Part shown: positions 54,881 to 64,000 of the stretch, one piece after another
Numbering within the stretch: the stretch's first letter is position 1
Layout of the letters: each line of letters opens with the position of its first letter
Assembly (NCBI RefSeq): GCF_000283155.1
Contig: NW_004454163.1
Location: 25,791,039 to 25,855,038 of the forward strand
Direction of reading: 5' to 3'
Source of the DNA: Ceratotherium simum simum
Taxonomy: Eukaryota; Chordata; Mammalia; Perissodactyla; Rhinocerotidae
Length of the DNA stretch: 64,000 nucleotides
Notes under the pieces: model-generated
Database searches by the model: none
The model's input: only the letters and a program-made list of their open reading frames with translations
Told to the model about the DNA's origin: nothing
Translations under genes and position numbers: made by a program

Positions 54881-56789
54881 ATAGATAATTAGTATAGGAA
54901 GATAATTTTATATATTTTCTAGATAAAATTAGAATTATTTTATGTTCACATAAAACCACACATATAAATATATCAGCACATATACAATATTAGGTCACAA
55001 AGGCTTAAGATTTGATTTTCAGACTTAATATTATATATTCTGTTTGAGAAATTTAGACTAAATAGGAAAAAGCCGAAATACTTAGTTGGATAAGAATGTA
55101 GGAGCTGTTAAAAAAAAAAAAAAGCCCTCCATGTGAGTGAATAACCTTCAGGATGAACTTAAAGTTTGGCCTTTTGTGAGCTGTGTAATAATACCTCATG
55201 GAAAGGAATGAATTGCATTAGATTGTGGCACACTATTATATATCTGTATATTACATGAATTGCCCTTACAATTGATATCAAACCCATATGACCAAAAGTT
55301 ATAATTCACAGAGGTAATGACAACAGTGTCTCATAATTCACAGACTTTATGTCATACCTGTGAATGATTTCTTTTACTGTGCAAACCACGTTCAAGGGGA
55401 AAAACAGGTTTTAAAACAGATGTGAGGTTTTAAAAAGTTCTTCTTCCTGATACTTTGTAGTCACTTTTAATACATAAAAAGATAATTAAATTGATTAGCA
55501 TCCTTGAATTTCCCCATGATTTTTTGGATTAAAATTAATTGTCAAGCATAAAGGCTTTTACCTTAATTTGAAATTTTTAATCACAAATGAAAGTATTTGA
55601 GGTACAGACAATCATGAACCTGAATGTGTTTTCTCCTCATAAGATTTATTAGAAAGAGAAGACCTTCATAGGTAGGATAAAAATCAAATGAGAATACTTA
55701 TTCATCTTTTTTTTTTAAATAACTATGTACCCTAAATAAAGATGGATGAATTAAATGAAATAAATCTAATTTAAAACGATTGAGGGAAACTGAACCAGTT
55801 TCCCTTTCTCTGTTTGCTCTTTTTGTATATATTTTTTTTCAGTGTCATTGGTACCACCTAAAAGAAGTGTAAGGAGTATTCAAGTTTATTCAGCAGAAAC
55901 ATTAATATGCACTTTGTATTTTTGTATCAGCACATTCTAGGGAAGATTTAGTAAAGCCATCATCTAGTTGAGAAGCTGATGGTCTACTTTTAGAGAGAAG
56001 CTGTATATTCACACATAGCTGCACACACGTGTACGACATACACATACATGTGATAGACTTCAGATAGAATTCCGAGCAGTGCGGATTAGTTAAGGTAGGA
56101 ATTTTGTGTGAGGTAAGCCTGCATTTGTGGCAGAGATGGACAGACATGGGAAAAGCTTTTGAGCTAACGCTGTTAGTTGAGAGGCTTTGAAACGAAGACT
56201 CTGTGGAGGGCTGAGAAGAATGGCCTGGCTGAGGTGACAGACTGGCAGTGTCATCCAGGAATGAGAGTCTGCTGTCAGATCAGGCAGGTTCATTGGGAAC
56301 AGCAGATTTTACATCCTGTCCTGTATGTTACTTTAAAGTGGGGTTAATTATTAAACAGATATAGAAGGAATTTAAAATGCTGATGGAATGTATTGGCTTC
56401 ATATCCACTGTGCTTAATTCTACTTCATGGTTTTCCTTTTCATTCGACAGGGATTTTTGAGCACCTGCTAGGTATGGAGCATTTACTAGATGCTGAGTGT
56501 AGAGTGGAGTTTATACTCCAGAGGGCAAGACTGGTGACTGGTTGTGTTTATTGTTTGTTGGGAAATTTTTACCTGAAGAGCTGTTATTCGTGAAGGTTTA
56601 ATGAATTCATATTATTGTGATGTAAAACTTACATTTCATATGTATGTCCAAGAGTGAATCTACAGATTTCATAGAAGTGAGAAAACAAAATGAAACAGAT
56701 TCAAATCAACCAGATGAAAAGCTGGTCTGCAATAGTAAATATATAGTTAGAATATATTAGAATAAATATGGTTGTGTCAGAGGCTCAAG

Positions 56790-56995
56790 TGGATCATTGT
56801 CTGGGTTCAAATCTCAGTCTCCCTGCATATTTGCTGTGTGGCCTGTGCAAGTTGCTTGACCGTACCAAGCCTCAATTTTCTCCCCTGAAATATGAGATAG
56901 TAAGATTCTTGTGAGTATTATGAGATGGTGCACAGAAACTTCTTAGCAGAGGAACTGACACATAATAAGTGCTCAAGAAATTCTATGTGCCTCCT
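56790..56995 (+). repeat. MIR SINE, sense
   Basis: GTCTGGGTTCAAATCTCAGT, TGCTGTGTGGCCTGTGCAAG, AAGCCTCAATTTTCTCCCC and ACATAATAAGTGCTCAAGAA give a nearly complete MIR. Confidence 0.85.
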
Positions 56996-59900
56996 TCCTT
57001 CTTTCCCTGCTCCTCATTACTACCATCTTCCTTAAGTGATTTGCTTTAATAGATAGAATAAATGGTTTGCAATTAACTTCTATAAGTCATTTTTAAATCA
57101 GTTCTTTTAGATGACTTGATGTTTATTCTAGATAGTTTGATCATCACTCCCAGGAATATAAATTTACTAGACGGATTTATTCTTTATAGATAGAGAAATA
57201 AGCTGCATTCCAACTTCCGTGCAAATTTTCAGAAATTTCCAAAAGATGACTCATGAAGTATTGATGAATCATTATATTTTCTTAAATACATTCATATTGG
57301 CTTCTTTTTACCACATTTATTATCTGAGTTGAATCTGACCAAGAAAAGTGAACCATTTGATGAAATAGAAATAATGACGGCCTTAAAAGAAGATGATATT
57401 TATTTATACTTATAGTAACTAAGGGAGAGTTAATTTCCATATTCACACCTATGTTTGGCCAGTGGTGATCAGTGAGGAATGGGAGGGAGAGAATGATACA
57501 GAAGAGCTTTCTGAAGGTTCTGATGGAGCCGTTTAGTTGAGAGTCCCTGTTAGACTTCGGAAAGCATACTGTTTAAGAGACAATGAAACCTAAAGGATGA
57601 AAGAAAATCTTCACGGTACTATCATTAATAGTCTTGCCAAGAAAGTAGAGGAGAAATGATTATTGCAGCTCTCAGACTTTCAAAAGAGGCTTAGTTATTA
57701 GCTCAATTTTTTAAAGGGTGTGTTCAAAAGTAGAACAAGGTATACACACCAAAATATCAATTAAATGTGAGAGTGGAATAACGACATTTTCAGAAATGCA
57801 GGATCTCAAAAAATGTACCTCCCATGTTCTTTTATCAGAAACTAGTAAAGCAGGTGCTCCACCAAAATAAGGGAGTACACCAAGAGGAAACCCAAGACCC
57901 AGTGATCAGATAACCTGTCTTATAAAGCCTGGCTCCCTTTTTTATGCCTGTAAACTCTACCCCACTTTCATGAGTTGGCACCTCTTGGAACATAACCTTA
58001 GAAACCTAGACACTCTGAGGATTGCATGGTGAAGAGAGTTCTGGGAGGCAAACATTTATGTTTCAAGGCCTAGCAGCCCCTCCTCATGGCAAGAGTCTCA
58101 AACAATGATTGGATTGATTTTAAGGTTTATTCAAATGCGTCAAACTATGTTCCAGATATTTGGCAAGATCTTACTTTCCAGGACTTGATTTCTGCTCCTG
58201 AGGCTGCTTCCCTATATTCTAGATTTACACAACTGGGTGAGAATTTGGGGGTAAATTATTGGAACATATAGAAAACCAAGTAAACAACAACAACGAAAGG
58301 CTATTATTAAGTACAGGGAGGAAAAAAAAGTTGTATTGAAAAAGTTATCGTGATTGATAAACCACATAGTTGAGCTGTGAATAGCATGCACATCATCATG
58401 AAAATATAAGCAGTGATTATGATACCATAGTTTCAATAAGAACTAGGATATAAATAGGCAGAGAAAGAAGTAGGCAGACAGTGTGCGTGAATGTGGTGTG
58501 TCTGTGTGAGAAATGTGCAAGTAAGTTGTGTATATGTGAAGGAGAACCCAGTTTTCATTGACCATAGTGAGGAGTCATAAGCCTAAAGATAAGGTAAGCC
58601 TAAAACTGAAAAATTAGAAAGTAGCCACACAGGATTTTCTACAAGAGCCAAAAGTGGTTGTTTTTGCAGAGTGGAAGTTGAGGACTGCTGCTTTTTAATG
58701 CTAACTTGCAGATCTGTTTGACTCTTTAAACAATGTATAGTTTCATAAAATAAAAACTAAATTTAAAAATAAATATAAAAATTTTGAAAAGTAGAACAAG
58801 GGAGCAGATAACCAAAGGTAATAGTGAAAGGTGACGTAAACTAATGTCACCAAGTCCAAGCCAGAATGAGCTGGAAACAAGCAGAATGTGTGTTTCTGCC
58901 CACCTCTGTCCCATGCTTTTTTCCTAGCTGTGTTTCAAAGCAGGAGAAGACAGAAGAGCGAGTTCCACTGTGGTGTGAGATAGTATAGGATGGAAAGAAT
59001 GGAAGAGACATTAAAAACACTCAGTTTCTATAAGTAGAAGAGTGAAGGGAACCTAGATGTTTTACATTAGTTTTCCTCGTGATCTAGTGAATTGCATCCA
59101 AGGGTTGTGAAAACTTGCTGCAGTGATAACAGAATCACTCTTGGTTGATTTTGAAGAAAACGTGAAGAATCAAAATAAAAATCTGCAGACGGACAAAAGT
59201 CTTTATTTTTAAAAATGGAGATAAATCCGATCTAAGAAACTCTAAACTGGTAGTGTACTGTTCATATATACCAAAAAGCTGCAGTGGATTTTAAACATGA
59301 TTTGGGAGCACTTGGAAGAAATAATGAGAATCAGTACAGATGCCCTGAGCTTTCCTACACACTTGAATTTTATTACATTGTTTCAGTTGTGTTGATTTTG
59401 TTACCATCTGTCACCTAAAATCATTTTGATGTTTTGGTGTAAGATGTATATGATTCATCATAAGATGACATTTATACTCTTCTGTGGGTCTTCACTGCAT
59501 ACAGACACAATGAAATGGGTCATCCTCCTGTTCATGGAAAGCTGTTTCTCACGATAAATTTGGATTTTTTAGAATTTGGTTTGACATTACTTACACGAGT
59601 ATCATTGCTAATGTCTTACTCATTATTTTCTCATGATGAGTTTATCGACTGACTTAGGGAAGAGAACTTCTGAAAAATAGGAAACAGTCTATAAAGAAAA
59701 TCCCAGCAATACAGCCCAAGATTCAGCAGGACGATAAACATCCGTGTAAGTGGTAGCAGTCACTGCTCCAGGGCTGCCTCCAGATCGTCTCTGGGGACAG
59801 CTCCTGGCACCTTTGGTATTTGTGATACTAAAGTGTGTGTCTGACTTGCTCGTATATATTCATGTGGAAGTTTTTGCACATTCCAGTAAACAAACGATGT

Positions 59901-60089
59901 TTTAGAGAGCCTGGCTTGATGTCACAGCAGTTTTTACTATTAAATATGCAGAAAGTGGCATTCACTCTTTGTAGCACAGTGGTGTATCTGGCAGGTAGTC
60001 TGCCTCTGCAGAAGCATGGTTTTCAGTGTAACCAGACAGGCCTGCGAGAGTCCCTCTGAGGGGTTTATGACGCACTAGTTAGGCATCTT

Positions 60090-60560
60090 TGAGCTTGAAT
60101 TCTAGTCAGACAAAAACGGGAGGCAGAAAAAGGCTTTCCAAGCTAGAGGCAAGGCTTGGGAGGGAGAGAGCAAGAGGTGGTGTAGCGTTTTGGGGGAAGT
60201 GTCAGTGGTTCAGTATGAATGTGTATAGAGTGGGGCGGGGCCAGGACTGACAAGAGATGGTACTATAGGGGAGGCCAGATGATGAAAGGCTTTGTATATC
60301 AGGCTGAGCTGCTTTATCCTTATTCAAGGCACAGCCAGGAACCATTGAAGAGTTTTAAGACAGGTAAAGACATAATCTGATTTGCCATTAGTCAAAACAC
60401 TCTGACTATAGGTGCTGAATATTTTGGGGGTCAGTGCTGGGGCAAGTAGGGGTACACGATTAACGAGGGCAGGAAGACTGGTTAGGAGGAGGATGTTGCA
60501 GTGGTCCAGGGCAATCCAGGAGGGCCTGAATTGAGGTAGTGCAAGTGCAGCTCAATAGAT
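60090..60560 (+). repeat. Mammal-wide interspersed repeat, family not named
   Basis: Phrases such as GATGAAAGGCTTTGTATATC, AGGAACCATTGAAGAGTTTT, AAACACTCTGACTATAGGTG and TGCAGTGGTCCAGGGCAATC recur, in this order, in many mammalian introns in my recollection. I cannot assign the family with confidence. It is GC-richer than its surroundings. Confidence 0.55.
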
Positions 60561-60984
60561 GGATGTAGAACATGGAGAGCTAAATTTAATACTCGAAGCT
60601 GCCTTTTTTAAAATGGTATTTAAGTTTATTTAAAACATTCTGATTATTTAAAGTCCTCTAGGTCTATAGTTAAATAAGCTAATTATTACCTAATAATAAA
60701 TAAAACAATAAAATCAATGCTTACATTTACAAACATCAGTTGAAGTAAATGATTGATCTTGTTATATAAGTGCTTTATTATGAATTTAGTGTAGAGAATA
60801 TTAATGTCATTCATGTGCTGTATAAAAATCTGCCCCCCATTTTTGCTACATTATCGTAGAGTTGGAAAGACCTAATTTATACTCTAGTAGCTAGATTCAG
60901 ACCAATCTTTTACCCAGTGCAAGGAATTTCTCATATGACATCACTGAACATAAAGGTTATCCAACCTCTGCTTACGCATTGTAT

Positions 60985-61500
60985 TACTTTTCTATTGCTA
61001 CAAAATAGATTACCACAAATGTTGTGGTTTAAATTACCTCACAGTTTCCAAGGATCAGGGCGTCCAGGCACAGTTTAGCTCTATCCTCTATTCTGGGTCT
61101 CACGAGGCTGCAGTCAAGGTGTTGGCCAGGGCTAGGTCTCATCTGAGGCTTGGAGTCCTCTTCCAATCTCACATGCTGTTGGCAGAATTCAGTTCCTTGC
61201 AGTTGTAGGACTGAGGTCCTCAGTTTCTAGAGGCTATCCACAGTTCCCTGCCACATGGCACTCTCCAGAGGCATTTCCCATCATTGCAGCTTCCTTCTTC
61301 AGAGTCAGCAGGCGAATTTGTCTAGGGCATGCTTATCGTAACCTAATCATGAGAGTGCCACACAACATAAGCTGATTATGGGAGTGGCATCCCATCACTT
61401 TGCTATATTCTATTGGGTAGAAGTAAGTCCCAGATCCTGCCCACACTCAAGGGGAGGGGATGATACAAAGGTGTGACTCATTGGAGGTCACCCTAGGATG
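60985..61500 (-). repeat. LTR-like relic (MaLR/ERVL type), antisense, tentative
   Basis: TTCTATTGCTACAAAATAGA, CACAGTTTCCAAGGATCAGG, GCAGTCAAGGTGTTGGCCAG and CACACTCAAGGGGAGGGGAT are familiar from old mammalian LTR repeats in reverse orientation. It has no internal retroviral genes and codes for nothing. The family name is uncertain. Confidence 0.5.
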
Positions 61501-61578
61501 CTCCCATTGCACACACCTAGGCAGTTATGGGACTCACTGTTTGCAATGTCATTCCTTCTATATTTTGCTTGTTTTGTT

Positions 61579-61615
61579 CATGTGTGTGTGTATATGAGAG
61601 AGAGAGAGAGAGAGA
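61579..61615 (+). repeat. (TG)n(GA)n microsatellite
   Basis: A short TG run is followed through TATA by about ten GA units. The compound structure suggests length variability. Confidence 0.92.
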
Positions 61616-61689
61616 ATTTCTCCTCCTATGTCCTCTGGTTGTCGTTCATCAACTTCTCATATGACCTAATTTCTAGACTCTTCTCTCTT

Positions 61690-62340
61690 CCAGTTTTCTG
61701 TATCTACTCCAGTTTATCAGTGATATTCCTTAGACCTTGGCACCCAGAACTGATTATGCTACCACCAGCAGACCAGTATAAGTATTATGGGACTATTGCT
61801 TTCCTTTATCTGCATACTATGCTTCTAAAATTAAATTGGTTTTCTTTAGGAGGCATCTGTTTTTGACTGCTACTAAATATGAAATCACCTAAACTCCATT
61901 TTTACATGAAGTGCTGTTAATTCAAGTCTTCTCAATTTAGAAACTAGACTTGATATTTTATCCTTTTTGATTTGTATCTTGTTGGCTTCAGCCCATCATC
62001 CAATGTAGGAATCTTCTCTGCTGTCCAGTGGATTAGTTATTCCTCCAGCTATATGTCCTCTGTGAATGTGATGAACAAGCCTTCTGTGCTGTCGTATGCT
62101 AACTAGTTAATTGTGAACCAGGCCCCAGTGAGACTCTTGCAGCACATGGCTAGGGAGCTACTCCACCTAGTCACCAGCCCTGACATTACTGTGTAGGTTT
62201 GACTTTTCAACTCAGCACAAACCAATGCTTTTGCAGTGTCGCCCAACTCAAATTTCTCCATCTTGTTCATAATAATACTCCCAAGAGATTTCTTCAGATG
62301 CCTTGCTGAAATCAGAATATGTTGCTTTTGTGGACAGTAT
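61690..62340 (+). repeat. CR1/L3-like LINE relic (tentative)
   Basis: The segment ends with TTTCTTCAGATGCCTTGCTG and AAATCAGAATATGTTGCTTT, which resemble the 'ccttgctgaaatc' phrase of old CR1/L3 LINEs. The upstream 500 bp are moderately GC-rich and non-L1. The span is a guess. Confidence 0.4.
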
Positions 62341-62734
62341 AGTTTTAAGATAATGAGTTTTAAATTTGTGGTATTGAGTTTAACCTACAAGCATTTAAAG
62401 AGATTTTAAATCCTTCTTGAAATGCATTGGGTTGCAATGATATTGGAGATATGTAATTTTTAAATTAGCAACGAACAGTAGTAATCATCCTCAGGATTTT
62501 CCAGGGGTCACCTTGCATTATTGACTGGATGATGGTCGTGTGATAGGGCAGATATGACCACTTGCCCATAGGAATCAGGAAGTTATATATATCCACAAGA
62601 TTTAAAAATTTCTATTTCTGACTTTGCATATGCTGTGGTTTTTGTGACAAGTATTTATTGATGGAGTATTTACAAGAATGTGTAAGTGCTTGATTTGCTT
62701 GATTTAAAACTTAGGTCTTTTGTTACTATGTTTT

Positions 62735-62870
62735 TTTTTTTTTTGATGGATGTTAACTAGATTTATTGTGGTGAGCATTTTGCAATATATACAAAGATTG
62801 TATAATTATGTTGTACACTTGAAACTAACGTAATGTTATATGTCAATTATATCTCAATTAGAAAAAGAAG
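62735..62870 (+). mobile_element. L1 3' end fragment, sense
   Basis: GATGGATGTTAACTAGATTT, GTTGTACACTTGAAACTAAC and TCAATTATATCTCAATTAGA followed by an A-rich tail look like the 3' terminus of an old LINE in plus orientation. It is the only sense LINE1-like piece I see, and it is short. Confidence 0.55.
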
Positions 62871-63349
62871 AGAAAAGAACTTTATAACTATAACGCTTTT
62901 AGACAAGATGCACATGATTAAAAAAACCTTCTTGGAAAGGAGTGGATTCATAGAGTATAGGAAGCTGAACATGAGTCATAACAACCATTTAAAAAACACA
63001 GTAGGGAAAAAAACACAGTGGGAAGTGTAACCACAAGTATAACACATAAATAGTTTTAGGGTCTATATGATTTATATACATTTGTCAGTGAGGATATTGA
63101 TATATTAATATATGGATCTGGTGGTATTTCTTTTCTGAAATCTATTAGAATAACCAGATGGGCCAATTTCCAACAGCAGCTCCCAGGCTAATGTGTTCTG
63201 ATTCCAGCTCTTAGAAGAAAGGCCATCTGATGGAATGCCCAGGCAGAATCACAAGGCGTTTCATGTGGACACTCTCATCTCTGGTCACAGCTCTAACACT
63301 TCTGTATATATATAAATATAAATATATATATTACATATATATGGAAATA

Positions 63350-63814
63350 AATCTGGACATTTCATAGAAATGGAATCCTATAATATATGGTCTTTTGTAT
63401 CTGGCTTCTTTCACTCAGCACAGTGTTTTCATCCATGTTGTAGCATGTATCAATACTTCATTACTTGCTATGGCTGAATAATATTCCATTGTACAGATAA
63501 TACCACATTTTGTTCATCCATTCAACTGTTGATGGACATTTGGGTTGCCTCCACCTCTTGACTATTGTGAATAGTGCTGCTGTGAATATTTGTGTATGAG
63601 CTGTTGTTTGAACACCTGTTTCCATTTCTTTTGGGTATACACCTGGGTAGGAGTGAAATTGCTGGGTCATAAGATAATTTTATGTTTAAATTACTAAGGT
63701 ACTGCCAAACTGTTCTCCGGCTGCGTCATTTTACACTCTCACCAGCAAGGCATGAGGGTTCCAATTTCTCCACATCCTCGCCAACACTTATTTTCCTTTA
63801 TTTTATTTTTTTTA
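63350..63814 (-). mobile_element. L1 LINE 3' UTR fragment, antisense
   Basis: ATAGAAATGGAATCCTATAA, AATAATATTCCATTGTACAG, GTTGATGGACATTTGGGTTG and CATTTTACACTCTCACCAGC are reversed L1 3' UTR phrases. The next ERE sits at its right edge. Confidence 0.87.
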
Positions 63815-64000
63815 TGTTTTTGTTTTGTGAGGAAGGTCAGCCCTGAGCTAACATCCGTGCTAATCCTCCTCTTTTTGCTGAGGAAGACCGGTTCTGAGCT
63901 AACATCTATTGCCAATCCTCCTCCTTTTTTCCTTCCCCAAAGCCCCACTAGACAGTTGTATGTCATAGTTGCACATTCTTCTAGTTGCTGTATGTGGGAC
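63815..64000 (-). mobile_element. ERE SINE, antisense, cut by window end
   Basis: GAGGAAGGTCAGCCCTGAGC, a second GAGGAAGACCGG module and AAGCCCCACTAGACAGTTGT match the ERE at 33173-33473. The tRNA-derived head lies beyond 64000. Confidence 0.93.

Noticed and set aside
57780..58080. Possible named repeat or exon (phrase AGCAGGTGCTCCACCAAAAT)
   Set aside because: The phrase feels familiar from mammalian introns, but I could not assign a family or limits.

Overview
This window is AT-rich intronic DNA from a placental mammal, almost certainly a perissodactyl (horse family or a close relative). The clade call rests on several copies of ERE, the tRNA-derived SINE typical of Perissodactyla. Copies sit at 30256-30412, 33173-33473, 40111-40374, 40748-40961, 41228-41530, 42990-43293, 54631-54880 and 63815-64000, and most have recognisable target-site duplications. 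Old mammalian repeats (L1, L2, MIR, a Tigger-type MITE, a MER5-like MITE) fill much of the rest.

The only gene I can support is WDR7 (rabconnectin-3 beta), on the plus strand. Four consecutive internal coding exons are visible: 12900-12998, 15309-15427, 17148-17271 and 46620-46733. Their splice phases agree exactly (each junction splits a codon 1+2 or falls between codons) and together they encode 152 codons of the central to C-terminal half of the protein. They are separated by introns of about 2.3, 1.7 and 29.3 kb. No start codon, stop codon, promoter or CpG island of the gene lies here, and I found no further WDR7 exon before 12900 or after 46733.

Layout: 1-6830 is two antisense L1 fragments, one split by a 211-bp Tigger-like MITE. 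6831-12899 is intron with L2/MIR relics. 12900-17271 holds three exons. 17272-46619 is one large intron carrying MIR and L2 copies, antisense L1s (26760-29810, 33890-35050, 40600-41085, 42140-44555) and six EREs. 46620-46733 is the fourth exon. 46734-64000 is the next, incomplete intron, with MIR/L2 copies, an LTR-like relic, a CR1/L3-like stretch, another antisense L1 and an ERE cut by the window edge. The predicted reading frames elsewhere are short and mostly fall inside antisense L1s or SINEs; I do not regard them as genes.

WDR7 works with DMXL1/DMXL2 (rabconnectin-3 alpha) in V-ATPase assembly and synaptic-vesicle acidification. I see no new gene system in the window. The observations most worth checking are the frame-neutral 99-nt cassette exon, a possible alternative terminal exon at 50015-50085, a diverged duplicate pair at about 18.5 and 20.1 kb, and an unexplained minus-strand open stretch at 44556-44801.
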